Below are positions 17,090-26,803 of a stretch of 64,000 bases of DNA, in pieces. The notes beneath the pieces are model-generated. The model searched no databases. It was given only the letters and a program-made list of their open reading frames with translations, and was not told where the DNA came from. Every line of letters begins with the position of its first letter. Position 1 is the stretch's first letter. The DNA is from Kurthia senegalensis. GTDB lineage: Bacteria; Bacillota; Bacilli; Bacillales_A; Planococcaceae. A program made the position numbers and the translations under genes. The stretch is from contig NZ_HE611070.1 in assembly GCF_000285595.1 (NCBI RefSeq), forward strand, positions 66,933 through 130,932, read 5' to 3'.

Positions 17090-18074
17090 ATGGATAACGT
17101 ATTTGACTATGAAGATATTCAATTAATTCCCGCAAAATGTATTGTAAACAGTCGCTCAGAATGTGACACATCTGTACAATTAGGTGGCCATAAATTCCGT
17201 CTGCCTGTAGTTCCTGCAAATATGCAAACAATTATCGATGAAACGATTGCTACAAAATTAGCTGAAGGTGGATACTTCTATATTATGCACCGCTTCCACC
17301 CTGAAAAACGCATCGCTTTCATTAAAGATATGCAATCAAAAGGACTAATCGCTTCTATTAGTGTTGGTGTTAAACAAGAGGAGTATGCTTTTGTTGAACA
17401 ACTAGCTGCTGAAGGTCTTACACCTGAATTTATGACAATTGATATCGCACACGGTCATTCAAATGCAGTTATCTCTATGATTCAACATATTAAAAAACTT
17501 CTTCCTAACACTTTTGTAATCGCCGGAAACGTCGGTACACCAGAAGCTGTACGTGAACTTGAAAATGCAGGCGCAGATGCAACGAAAGTCGGCATCGGAC
17601 CTGGTAAAGTTTGTATTACGAAAATCAAAACAGGCTTCGGCACAGGCGGCTGGCAATTAGCTGCACTTCGCTGGTGTTCAAAAGCTGCTACTAAACCAAT
17701 TATCGCAGACGGCGGAATTCGTACGAATGGGGATATTGCGAAATCTGTACGTTTCGGTGCTTCAATGGTTATGATTGGTTCACTATTTGCAGGTCATGAA
17801 GAGTCACCTGGTGAAACAATCGAAGTAGACGGTAAAAAAAGTGAAAGAATATTTCGGCTCTGCATCTGAATTCCAAAAAGGCGAAAAGAAAAACGTCGAA
17901 GGTAAAAAGATGTTTGTCGAACATAAAGGTTCATTAAAAGATACGCTAATTGAAATGGAGCAAGATTTACAATCTTCTATTTCATATGCTGGTGGTACGA
18001 AACTAGAATCAATCCGCAACGTAGATTACGTTGTCGTAAAAAATTCTATTTTCAACGGGGATAAAGTTTACTAA
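17090..18074 (+). CDS. guaC: GMP reductase, frame broken near the end
   Basis: Converts GMP to IMP with NADPH in purine salvage. The protein has the IMPDH/GMPR barrel: [13 protein letters not shown] at the start, [28 protein letters not shown] (about 147-174), the catalytic Cys in GPGKVCITK, and [18 protein letters not shown]. An A7 run (17834-17840) is one base too long. With A6 the protein continues [19 protein letters not shown] to give 327 residues, the family length. The start at 17090 follows TTAGGAG eight bases upstream. There are no CBS domains, which separates it from IMP dehydrogenase. Confidence 0.9.
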
Positions 18075-18148
18075 ACCGAACAAAGGGTTTCTATATATGG
18101 GATGGAAGATTTGTTCAAAATAGACTAAGTGAAAAACTTAGTCCAATA

Positions 18149-18188
18149 AAAAGAGCCGTCATGATTTTAAAATCATGACGGCTCTTTT
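18149..18188. terminator. perfect 20-bp bidirectional terminator between convergent genes
   Basis: A perfect palindrome with 20-bp arms that begin with A4 and end with T4, between guaC (plus) and the lipoprotein gene (minus). A smaller hairpin, GACTAAG/CTTAGTC at 18123-18143, precedes it. Confidence 0.85.
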
Positions 18189-18217
18189 GTTATGCGTAAC
18201 ACTTTTATCAAAACGAA

Positions 18218-18572
18218 TTAATCGTTTAATAGTTGTTCTTTCATTTCTCTTGCGCGTTCGGCAATTAAAGTTGAACCATTTTTAACTTCTATCGATTTTT
18301 TTAGTAAGTGAACCGCTTCCTTTTTTTTCTCCATCTTCAGAAGCTTCTATTGCTTCTAAAATATAATGCACTTGTTTTTTATACGTAGCCGCTTGCTGAT
18401 CGGAATGTGATTGCTGCTCTGCATAGTTAAAATCAACGTACGCTTCATGGAATTTAGCGTCCCCTACTTTCCATAAACCCGATTCTACTTTTTGATTGTA
18501 CGCTTCGCTGTTTCCATTTTGACATGCACATAAAATCGTCATGCATACGAGGACAAAAAGTAGTTTCTTCAT
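18218..18572 (-). CDS. small lipoprotein of unknown function, frame broken
   Basis: A lipoprotein signal ends in LCAC (Cys17). The mature protein is mostly helical and charged. A T8 run at 18321-18328 is one base too long: removing one base extends the protein from DGEKK through EAVHLLKKSIEVKNGS to a stop at 18218, 117 residues in all. The uncorrected frame ends early in DRS. The gene sits between guaC and a chemoreceptor gene, and its role is unknown. Confidence 0.6.
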
Positions 18573-18596
18573 CGTTTCACCTTCTTACATTCTTGC

Positions 18597-20651
18597 TTAC
18601 TTTTTCAATTTAAATACGTTCACAGCACCGTTTAAATACGTCACTTCATTATTCAAATGACGAGCATGCTGCGCAACTTCTTCTGTAGAAGCAGATTGTT
18701 CTTCCATAACAGAAGCAATTTCTTCTATAGAAGCACTTGTTTGTTGAGAAACTGCTGATAGTTGTTCAATCATCGTAACGACTTGATCTTTTTCAACGTG
18801 TACTTGTTGAATTCGTTGCATATTCTCACCTAGTTCACGAATAACTGCGTACAAATCGGTCGTCAACGTTTCCATAGATTGTTGTACGCTCGTTACCGCC
18901 CTGCGTTGTTGATTATTCATCTCTGTCGTATCTGACATTTTTTCAACGAGCTGTGTCATACCCGTTAAAATTTCTGTCAACGTATGTTGAATTTCATTCG
19001 TCGCTTCTTTTGATTTCTCCGCAAGCTTTCTCACTTCACCTGCTACGACGGCGAAACCTTTCCCATGCTCGCCAGCACGTGCTGCTTCAATTGACGCATT
19101 TAATGCGAGTAAGTTCGTTTGATCTGTAATGTCCGAAATAGCGCGTGTCACATTAGAAATCGTTTTAGATTTTTCATTTAACAACTCGACCATCGTATTC
19201 ACTTCTTCAAAGTCTTCTTCAAAATCGACAGACGTTTGTGCTAATTGTGTTACTTGTGTATTGCCTTCTTTCAACTGCATCATTGCGCCATCAATCGTGC
19301 GTGTGTTATGTTCTGTCGTATTCATAATTGCTTCAATCTCAACGCTCAATTTATGAACGGCCTCTGTACCACGCTCGATTTCGAGTGCCTGACTTTTCGA
19401 ACCGTTCGAAATATCTTGCGTAGCTGTCGTAACGGACGCAAGTGCTCCACTATTTTCGTTCGTAATCGTCATTAATCCTTCTGACGAATTATGAATAGCC
19501 GTCGCACGTTCGTTCACTTGATGAATAAGCTTTCTCATATTGCGTAGCATATGATTGTAACTTTTCGCGAGTGACGCTAATTCAGTTGCACCGCGCTCTT
19601 CCATTTCTGTTCCTAAATCACCCGATGCTGTATTTTCCATCGTTTTTTGTAATTGATTAAACAGTTTGCGTAAAGAGTTTCCTAATAAAACGGCAATGAT
19701 TGCACCTAAAATAATCATCACAATTAGTACGATACCCGTCGCAATGTTTAATGTTGAAAGCCCTGCTAACGCTTCATTTTTATTTTCGAAGCTGAGTACT
19801 TTCCAACCAACTTCGTCGACTGTCGATGTCGTCACGATATAATTCGTTTTATCATATTGACGTTCTTGTTGTTTGGTTTCTTTCGTATTGTATAACGGTG
19901 TAATCCAATCATATTCATTTTTGAAATCTTTCGGATTAGAGACGAAATCTTTAATCCCTTCATTTTCACCACTTAATTTAGGATTGACGTTCGTCCCATT
20001 CATAGATGGTTCAAAGCTCGTAATCGCAAGCCCTTTCGAATCTAAAATCATAAATTTAGAAGTACTATCTTTTTCCAGTCCTTCTCGCATCGCACTAATT
20101 GTATTTAAGTCGATATCGTAGCCAATCGCCCCGACTAATTTTTCATTCGTAAATACAGGTACGATAATCGACGTCATAATTTTTTTCGTCGTTTGATCTT
20201 CATAGACGTCCATCCATGTCGTGCTCGGATTTTCTTTTAACGTCGTATACGTTCTCGTATCACGCACATCAATATCGTATTTCGCTGCAGGTGAAAGATG
20301 AATTGCACCTGTTTTAAAATCCATAAAGTATACACTTAAATAATCTTTGTTCGCCTGTTGTACGTTATGTAACATTTTTTGAATCGTTTTCGTACTATTT
20401 TTTTCCGCTAATGCTTGTTCTGTTAAACTTGCTAATTGCTCAGAAGACACGCGATATTTTTCTAATTGTAAGCCTACTTGCTTCGTCGCATTTTCTACTT
20501 GTGTTTCGTTGTTACGCTCTACTGTAGATTGCACTAATTTTTTTGAAATACTATAATTCACAGATGCCATTATGCCTGCTGTCAAAACAATAGCACCGCA
20601 AATAAATAGTATCCACTTTAAACGTAATGATAAATTGTAAAACCAATTCAT
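18597..20651 (-). CDS. methyl-accepting chemotaxis protein with a Cache sensor
   Basis: A 684-aa chemoreceptor. Membrane helix at about 13-33, then an extracellular double-Cache sensor to about residue 300 ([14 protein letters not shown], ...[11 protein letters not shown]). A second helix at about 305-330 is followed by a HAMP domain and the long cytoplasmic coiled coil. The signalling tip ([21 protein letters not shown]) matches the CheA/CheW-contact hairpin of the 44H/36H Gram-positive receptors. The ligand is unknown. It is divergent from a second receptor gene. Confidence 0.88.
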   Translation of the reverse strand: MNWFYNLSLRLKWILFICGAIVLTAGIMASVNYSISKKLVQSTVERNNETQVENATKQVGLQLEKYRVSSEQLASLTEQALAEKNSTKTIQKMLHNVQQANKDYLSVYFMDFKTGAIHLSPAAKYDIDVRDTRTYTTLKENPSTTWMDVYEDQTTKKIMTSIIVPVFTNEKLVGAIGYDIDLNTISAMREGLEKDSTSKFMILDSKGLAITSFEPSMNGTNVNPKLSGENEGIKDFVSNPKDFKNEYDWITPLYNTKETKQQERQYDKTNYIVTTSTVDEVGWKVLSFENKNEALAGLSTLNIATGIVLIVMIILGAIIAVLLGNSLRKLFNQLQKTMENTASGDLGTEMEERGATELASLAKSYNHMLRNMRKLIHQVNERATAIHNSSEGLMTITNENSGALASVTTATQDISNGSKSQALEIERGTEAVHKLSVEIEAIMNTTEHNTRTIDGAMMQLKEGNTQVTQLAQTSVDFEEDFEEVNTMVELLNEKSKTISNVTRAISDITDQTNLLALNASIEAARAGEHGKGFAVVAGEVRKLAEKSKEATNEIQHTLTEILTGMTQLVEKMSDTTEMNNQQRRAVTSVQQSMETLTTDLYAVIRELGENMQRIQQVHVEKDQVVTMIEQLSAVSQQTSASIEEIASVMEEQSASTEEVAQHARHLNNEVTYLNGAVNVFKLKK

Positions 20652-20856
20652 TCTTTCCCGACCCCTTTTCTTTATTACTAAATTTTTGTCAATTATAGAA
20701 AAAATTAATTAATTTTATAATATCACGATAATAGTTCCTTGTACTCGTTATAATTAATGATAGAAAATATATATATTTCTAAAGTTTTAAACAATTTAAC
20801 CCATTGTGTGTTAGGATATAAATATGTCATTTAATCCACGAATAAGGAGTTAAAGT

Positions 20857-22801
20857 ATGTCTAAAGGTAATGGTTTAAGGAAAAAAATGTTAATTTTTTG
20901 CTACCAATTATGATTATCCCTATCATTATTAGCGGTAGTATTTGGTTTCAAACGAGTAAAAATAAAATTCAAAACGAACAAATTAATGCAGCAGCTTCCA
21001 ATATGAAATTGTTAAATAGTAGTATTAGCAATTTAATTCAACCGAAAATACACGATGTAACCTATTTAGCATCTCGACTTACGAACGATTCACTTTCTGT
21101 GAAAAAAATAGTGAAGCCCGTATCGTTCTAGACCAGTATGTACAAGAACATAGCGAAGTAGCGATGGCATATGTCGGCTCAACGAAAGGCGAAATGATCC
21201 GCATGCCTTACTTCATTTATGAAAAAGACTATGATCCTCGTGAACGCCCTTGGTATATCGCAAGTGAACAAGCGAGCGATGTTGTTATTACAGATCCGTA
21301 TATTTCTTCAACGAGTGGCGATTTAGTCATTACCGTTTCTAAAAAATTAGAAGATGGTAGCGGCGTACTTGGTATTGACTTGTCGGTTTCTAAATTAGCT
21401 GACCTCGCAAAAGAAATTAAAATTGGTGACCGCGGTTTTGCATCAATTATTGATTTACAAAATAAATACATAGCTGATGGAAAAGCACATGGTGGTGAAG
21501 AAGTACCTAACGATGTATCAAAATTACTTCACGACGTCAAAGGACAAGTGAGCGATTCAAATAAAATTTATTTATACGAGACGAACAGTGCAACAGGATG
21601 GAAAGTTGTTACGACAATTTATAAAGACGAAGCGGCCGCCGCTATGCTTTCAACAACAATCAGCAACATCATTGTTGCCTTTATTATTATCGTACTTGCT
21701 TCCCTTCTTATTATTTATCTCGTTCGTTCGATTACACGCCCACTTCAACATATGTCTGAACAAGCAGCAAAAATTAAAGACGGTGACTTACAAGTAGCCA
21801 TCGACGTGACAAACAAAGATGAAATTGGTGCACTTGCACAATCATTAACGAGCATGAAAGACAATTTAGCTTCTCTCGTAAAAGACATTCAAATAAACAC
21901 AAATCATGTGATGAAAACGACAAACGACGTAAACGAACAAATCCAACAAAACATGGTAAGTATTGAAGACGTCGCAAAAGCAATGAACGATGTAACGGTC
22001 ACAACAGAAACACAAGCAAATGACATTCAAACAGCTGCTACTTCAGTAAATGAAGTAACAATTGGTACGACCGAAATCGCCCATACGATTTCAGACGTTG
22101 CAGACTTCTCGCAAACGACTCTACAACACGCCCAAGCCGGCGAAACGAGCATTGCACAAGCTGTAAAACAAATGCATACGATTAAACAAGCCGTTCATAC
22201 ATCGAATACGCAAATTCGTGATTTGCATACACATACGACAGAAATCGATCGCATTTTACTCATGATGAAAGATATCGCAGACCAAACGAATTTACTCGCT
22301 TTAAATGCTTCAATTGAAGCAGCACGAGCGGGTGAACACGGTAAAGGGTTTGCTGTCGTTGCAGAAGAAGTACGCAAACTAGCCGAAAGCTCTCAACAGT
22401 CAGCAAACGAAATTTCAACATTAATTCAAGTTATTCAAATGAGTACGAAACAGTCCGTTGATCAAATGAGTTCAACGATGCATACCGTAGATGAAGGTGT
22501 TGCCGTAACGGAAGAAGTGAAAGAACGCTTCTCTCATATCATGACGAATATGGAACAAATGACGCCGAAGCTTGAAGGTATTTCTGCTACAACAGAAGAA
22601 ATGGCATCTGTCACAGACCAACTTGCGAATACGACGGAACATTTAACAGGTTATGCACAATCAACCAATGCGATGACCGAAGAAGTAACAGCTTCTGCTC
22701 AAACGTCCCTTCACGCAATGGATACGATGTCAGAAGAGATGAAAAAACTCATTCAACTTTCTGAACAACTGCAACAACATATTTCTAAATTCACCGTTTA
22801 A
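20857..22801 (+). CDS. methyl-accepting chemotaxis protein, frame broken twice
   Basis: About 648 residues after correction. It starts [11 protein letters not shown] behind AAGGAG. A T6 run (20894-20899) and an A7 run (21102-21108) each appear one base short. Restoring them gives a continuous membrane helix ([13 protein letters not shown]), a Cache sensor ([28 protein letters not shown]), a second helix near 270-295, HAMP and the signalling hairpin ([21 protein letters not shown]). The first part is normal in composition, which points to read error rather than decay. It is the divergent partner of the receptor at 18597-20651, so both may share control. Confidence 0.82.
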
Positions 22802-22807
22802 TAAAAC

Positions 22808-22849
22808 AAAAAAGGAAGCTACGACAACGATGTCATAGCTTCCTTTTTT
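22808..22849. terminator. bidirectional terminator after the second chemoreceptor gene
   Basis: A 19-bp stem with one mismatch, arms ending in A6 and T6. It serves the plus-strand receptor gene and the convergent minus-strand gene. Confidence 0.8.
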
Positions 22850-22865
22850 CTATTTTATTTTGCCA

Positions 22866-23231
22866 TTAACGCGCTAATTTCAGACGGTCTCTGCGCATGA
22901 CATCATAATTTAAAATGGCATACATATATTCGCTAATATCTTGTACTTCAAGACCTTTCTTCTCAAGCATAGCCCATAATTTTTCATCGAGTGCGTATGG
23001 GTGCATATGTTGAAGCAATTCAGCTTCCCCTTTAGACAAGGTAACACGGAACTCTTCCTCTTCATTACGGCGAATCGACAAAGAGTACGTTCTCCAAGTT
23101 TCCACTTCTACGCAATACGAAGGATCCCACTCACGTAGCTGTGCTTCAATGTCTGACGCTACAAGTTTAAAAAATTTACGTACGGTAAATGTATGTGCTT
23201 TTGTTGTTCGGAAAAATGTATTTGTACTCAT
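22866..23231 (-). CDS. conserved-looking cytosolic protein, unknown
   Basis: A 121-aa soluble protein rich in charged residues and aromatics, with no signal peptide. It looks alpha/beta and has a strand-rich middle (CVEVETWRTYSLSIRRNEEEEFRVTLSKGE is one stretch, split at W and R). I do not recognise the family. Codon use is like its neighbours. The start lies just behind AAGGAG-like sequence, and the gene ends 16 bases from a terminator shared with the receptor gene. Confidence 0.55.
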   Translation of the reverse strand: MSTNTFFRTTKAHTFTVRKFFKLVASDIEAQLREWDPSYCVEVETWRTYSLSIRRNEEEEFRVTLSKGEAELLQHMHPYALDEKLWAMLEKKGLEVQDISEYMYAILNYDVMRRDRLKLAR

Positions 23232-23404
23232 GTCAATCGCTCCTTTTCTTTAATACCTAGTTATCTTATAAGAATTATAACACTTATAAAATAAATGTCA
23301 AAATATTTGTGAATAATAAAAACGCTTACAAAATGTGTAAGTTTTGCAGTCGGTTATTTTTTATGTGAAAATAATAAAAACTAGTATGGAAGCGAGGCGA
23401 TTTT

Positions 23405-23881
23405 ATGAAAAAGAAGTCTTTCACAACCGTTTTCCCCCACGTACTACAATGGATATTGAACGTTTCTCTCGTAGCACTAGCTTTCTTTCTCGTCTTACTA
23501 ATGGCGAAAGAATTATTGATCTTTGCAGACATTCTTCTATTTGAGAAAGATACGAAGCATAGCCACGAAGAGTTTTTAGCGAATGTGTTAATGTTCTTCC
23601 TCTACTTTGAGTTCATCACGATGATTGTGAAATATTTCAAAGAGGATTACCATTTCCCTTTACGCTATTTTATTTACATCGGTATTACAGCTTTAATTCG
23701 CTTAATTATTATCGACCACTCAAATGCCATTCACTCATTACTTTACGGTCTTGTCGTATTACTTCTCATCGTCGGCTACTTCATTATTAATATTACACCG
23801 CTCGAACGTCCAAAAAAGGTAAGTTATACGATTAAAAATGCGACGGTTGGCGACGATTCGACTTATAATAAGGAGAGGTGA
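23405..23881 (+). CDS. psiE: PsiE-family membrane protein
   Basis: A 158-aa protein with four membrane helices, residues about 15-35, 55-75, 85-102 and 112-132. It resembles the phosphate-starvation-inducible PsiE family, including YFEFITMIVKYFKEDYHFPLRYFIYIGITALIRLIII, which spans helices 2-3 (read as several motifs). The molecular role of PsiE is not settled. It is followed six bases later by pgeF, and the two are probably one transcript. Confidence 0.75.
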   Translation: MKKKSFTTVFPHVLQWILNVSLVALAFFLVLLMAKELLIFADILLFEKDTKHSHEEFLANVLMFFLYFEFITMIVKYFKEDYHFPLRYFIYIGITALIRLIIIDHSNAIHSLLYGLVVLLLIVGYFIINITPLERPKKVSYTIKNATVGDDSTYNKER

Positions 23882-23887
23882 TTCACA

Positions 23888-24646
23888 ATGACAACGACAA
23901 TTTATCAACGAGATGATGACCTTTTAATGGGCATCTCCTTACAAAATGTAAACGTTCCAGAAAACAACAATATGGCACTTCATATTTGTGAGAACCCAGA
24001 GACGATTATAAACAATCGCAAGCAGCTTGCAGCTACAATTAATTATCCACTGGAACAATTCGTTTGTGCGAATCAAACACATAGCGCAACGTTTTATAAA
24101 GTGACAAAAGAAGATGCAGGTCGTGGTGCTTTTCGTAATGAGGATGCGATTCCTGAAACCGATGCACTCTATACGTTCGAATCGGATATCGTACTCTGCT
24201 CTTTCACTGCCGATTGTGTACCTGTTCTTTTTTATTCTAAAGAGGACCACTTAGTCGGTGCGATTCACTCTGGCTGGCAAGGTACTGTGAAAGAAATTTC
24301 ATTAAAAACATTTGAACATTTACGAGATGAAGAGCGCATTGATCTAAACAATGTATTTGTCCATATCGGTACAGCACTTAGTCAAGAACGCTTTGAAGTC
24401 GACGAAGACGTTTTTACGAGATTTAAAAATCTAGGTTACGCAAATGATTTGATGTATTTGAAAGAAAGTACACATAAATACCACATCGACAATCAATTAA
24501 CTGTTCAAAAGCAATGTGAACTCGCCGGTATTCCAAGTGATAACATTACAGTCGAGCGCGTTTGTACATTTAATTCAGATGAGGGCTTCTCGTATCGCCA
24601 AAATAAAAAAGCTGGACGTCATTTAAGCTTTATCGTCCAAAAATAA
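23888..24646 (+). CDS. pgeF: PgeF/YlmD-type laccase-domain protein (purine nucleoside-active)
   Basis: A 252-aa single-domain protein of the multicopper-polyphenol-oxidase-like family. Zn ligands appear in NQTHSA (about 59-64), TADCVPVLF (about 106-114) and AIHSGWQGT (about 124-132). The family includes the cell-wall editing factor PgeF and enzymes acting on purine nucleosides. It follows psiE with a six-base gap and a GGAGAGG ribosome site. It ends at a terminator shared with the convergent diguanylate cyclase gene. Confidence 0.85.
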   Translation: MTTTIYQRDDDLLMGISLQNVNVPENNNMALHICENPETIINNRKQLAATINYPLEQFVCANQTHSATFYKVTKEDAGRGAFRNEDAIPETDALYTFESDIVLCSFTADCVPVLFYSKEDHLVGAIHSGWQGTVKEISLKTFEHLRDEERIDLNNVFVHIGTALSQERFEVDEDVFTRFKNLGYANDLMYLKESTHKYHIDNQLTVQKQCELAGIPSDNITVERVCTFNSDEGFSYRQNKKAGRHLSFIVQK

Positions 24647-24678
24647 AAAAAGAGGACTCTTTCACGAGTCCTCTTTTT
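24644..24678. terminator. bidirectional terminator between pgeF and the diguanylate cyclase gene
   Basis: A perfect 15-bp stem with arms ending in A7 and T6 and a six-base loop. It touches the stop codon of the minus-strand cyclase gene. Confidence 0.85.
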
Positions 24679-25649
24679 TACGTATTCAAGTCGTTATAAA
24701 ATGTCACACGATTACGACCATTTTGTTTTGAATAATACAGTGCTTGGTCTGCACACTCAATTAGTGATTTCTCTGTGTCGCCTTCTCTATAATGTGTTAC
24801 ACCCATACTAATCGTTAACTTTTCAACGATTGGCCATACTTTTAAATCGACAGCTTGCTGCAATGCTATGGCACATTCATCAGGATGTCCTTGTACTAAA
24901 ATCGTAAATTCTTCCCCACCAAATCGACAAACGATGCCTTGATCTTTGACGAATGTTTTTAAGAAAGCTGCAAGCTCCATTAAAATCTGATCGCCCGATT
25001 GATGCCCATACGTATCATTCACTTTTTTGAAGAAATCAATGTCGACAATCCATAATGAAAAATGCTCGTCTTCCATTTCATATGCGCGAATCGCTTCTAC
25101 TACTTTTTGACTGAAGTAGCGCCGATTAAATAACTGTGTCAAATTGTCCGTATTCGAAATTTCTTCTAAACCTGAATTAATGACGAGCAGTTCATGTTGC
25201 TTCTGTTCAATTTCCGCATAAATTTGTTCGAGATGATCGAAAGCCTCTGATTTTTTAACGTATGCTTGTTCTGCTTGTTTTTGCAGCTTTTGCATTTCTT
25301 GTTCGTATTCCATTCGATGCTGCATCTTCATTAAAATATAATCGATGACATCCTCGCCGCCACGTACGTAACGTTTCGCGTTCAATAAAAAAGGAAGCGA
25401 TTGACGCTCTGCATCTTTCATACGAATATAAAATTCTTCGACACGATTTTTTAATTGGATCGTCGGATAAAAATAAGAATGAAACATGATTTTATTCGTA
25501 GGTGATAAAAGTATTTCAATATGTTTGCCTAACAATGTTTCTTCATCATAAGACGTCCATTTTAAAAACGTTTCATTCACTTCCGTTATGAAGCCCTCAT
25601 TATTCGTACTTAAAAACCCACATGGTGCTTTGAGTAAACGAATATCCAT
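24678..25649 (-). CDS. RsbP-like PAS sensor fused to a GGDEF diguanylate cyclase
   Basis: A 323-aa cytosolic protein in three parts: a PAS domain (about 1-100), a coiled coil (about 105-165) and a GGDEF domain (about 168-320). The active loop GGEEF is at 244-248, and metal-binding D203 lies in IVDIDFF, so it should make c-di-GMP. The inhibitory RxxD site expected before the loop reads KDQG, so product inhibition at that site is unlikely. The PAS segment resembles the N-terminus of B. subtilis RsbP (APCGFL near residue 8, EGFI, GKHIEILL, EEFYIRMK, then the EYEQEM coiled coil). RsbP ends in a PP2C phosphatase instead. It follows the RsbQ-like gene by four bases, the partner of RsbP in B. subtilis. 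Confidence 0.85.
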   Translation of the reverse strand: MDIRLLKAPCGFLSTNNEGFITEVNETFLKWTSYDEETLLGKHIEILLSPTNKIMFHSYFYPTIQLKNRVEEFYIRMKDAERQSLPFLLNAKRYVRGGEDVIDYILMKMQHRMEYEQEMQKLQKQAEQAYVKKSEAFDHLEQIYAEIEQKQHELLVINSGLEEISNTDNLTQLFNRRYFSQKVVEAIRAYEMEDEHFSLWIVDIDFFKKVNDTYGHQSGDQILMELAAFLKTFVKDQGIVCRFGGEEFTILVQGHPDECAIALQQAVDLKVWPIVEKLTISMGVTHYREGDTEKSLIECADQALYYSKQNGRNRVTFYNDLNT

Positions 25650-25653
25650 TATT

Positions 25654-26451
25654 TTATCCCTCTTTTATATAATCTTTCACGAATGCAATTGTCTCTTCTG
25701 GATGACTAATGTGTGGATAATGTCCTTTTGCCTTCAACAGTTGAAACTGACTATGTGGTAAATGTGCATGCAAATAATATCCGATTTCACTCGGTACGAT
25801 ACTATCATCTGCGCATTGTAAAATAAGTGACGGTGTCGTCATTTTCGATAGTTGATCTCGACAATCTAAACGAAACGTCACTTCAGCAAATTCACGTGCA
25901 ATATGAGGATCTTGTGATACGAACACATTTTCTAACTGCTCTGCTGTTTTTTCAGTAGATGATTCTCCTAAAGCGAAAGGCGCCATATAACTAGCCCAAC
26001 CTGTAAAATTCATTTCCATCATTTTTAATAGTTCTTGAACGTCTTCCTCTTCAAAACCACCTTTGTAATCTCCGTCGTTCATATAGCAAGGTGAAGGTCC
26101 AATCATAATGATTTTCTTAAATTTCTCCGGTTGGCGAATTGAAGCAAGCATTCCAATCATTGAACTTACTGAATGCCCTACAAAAATAACATCCTCTAAT
26201 TGTAGTTGTTCAATAATTAATAATACGTCTTGCACGTACCCTTCGATGCTACGATAATTCGCATCGTATGCGTGAATATCTGATTTGCCTGCACCGACAT
26301 AATCAAATAAAACGAGACGATATTCTTTTTCAAATGCTGGTGTTATTTGTTTCCACATGCTTTGTTCGCAACCAAAACCATGTGCAAATAAAATAACTTG
26401 CTTTCCTTCTCCTAAAATTGTCACATGATTTCGTGAAAAAATAGAATTCAT
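25654..26451 (-). CDS. rsbQ: RsbQ-like alpha/beta hydrolase, upstream partner of a PAS-GGDEF protein
   Basis: A 265-aa hydrolase closely similar to B. subtilis RsbQ, including the landmarks GFGCEQSMW, FDYVGAGKSD, GPSPCYMND, GGFEEE and LILQCADD. The catalytic triad is Ser94 (GHSVSS), Asp216 (CADD) and His244 (KGHYP), counted from the Met at 26451. RsbQ is thought to act on a small hydrophobic molecule to turn on RsbP, which then activates sigma-B. Here the next gene keeps the RsbP sensor part but has a diguanylate cyclase output. The start at 26451 follows GGAGAGG eight bases upstream; an upstream GTG lacks good spacing. The likely -10 is TATAAT near 26483. Confidence 0.88.
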   Translation of the reverse strand: MNSIFSRNHVTILGEGKQVILFAHGFGCEQSMWKQITPAFEKEYRLVLFDYVGAGKSDIHAYDANYRSIEGYVQDVLLIIEQLQLEDVIFVGHSVSSMIGMLASIRQPEKFKKIIMIGPSPCYMNDGDYKGGFEEEDVQELLKMMEMNFTGWASYMAPFALGESSTEKTAEQLENVFVSQDPHIAREFAEVTFRLDCRDQLSKMTTPSLILQCADDSIVPSEIGYYLHAHLPHSQFQLLKAKGHYPHISHPEETIAFVKDYIKEG

Positions 26452-26591
26452 TATAAACACCTCTCCTTACAATACTACGTTCTTTTCTTTATTATAGGTT
26501 AGAATTACTAATTTTTACATAATTTTTATTTGCTTATTAGGCCTATTTTTAAAACGCTTTAGTTTTAAATTACGCCATTTTATAGCAAATT

Positions 26592-26732
26592 TTACTTACT
26601 AAATATTTTCGTTGCCCATTTTTGTGCGGCAGGGGGCAACATTTTATAACCCGCCCCTTTTTGTTGTACGTCTAAAACAGCCGCAATACCAAATGCAAAA
26701 CCGAGAATTTTTACGAATGAGATCTTTTTCAT
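26592..26732 (-). CDS. 46-residue basic small protein, unknown
   Basis: A strong GGAGGGG ribosome site lies about eight bases before the ATG. The peptide starts MKKISFVKILGFAFGIAAVLD, a short hydrophobic helix behind two Lys, and continues with a Gln/Lys/Pro tail (KMLPPAAQKW). It could be a membrane-associated small protein or a leaderless peptide. It sits between the RsbQ-like gene and mqo and is too short to identify. Confidence 0.55.
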   Translation of the reverse strand: MKKISFVKILGFAFGIAAVLDVQQKGAGYKMLPPAAQKWATKIFSK

Positions 26733-26761
26733 CGAAACTCCCCTCCTATTCATTTCATTAT

Positions 26762-26787
26762 AAAAAAAACCCCGTCCGAAGACGAGG
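26762..26787 (-). terminator. terminator after mqo
   Basis: Stem CCCCGTC/GACGAGG with a CGAA (UUCG in transcript sense) tetraloop and U8 on the minus strand. Confidence 0.85.
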
Positions 26788-26803
26788 ATTGATCATCTTA
26801 AAA

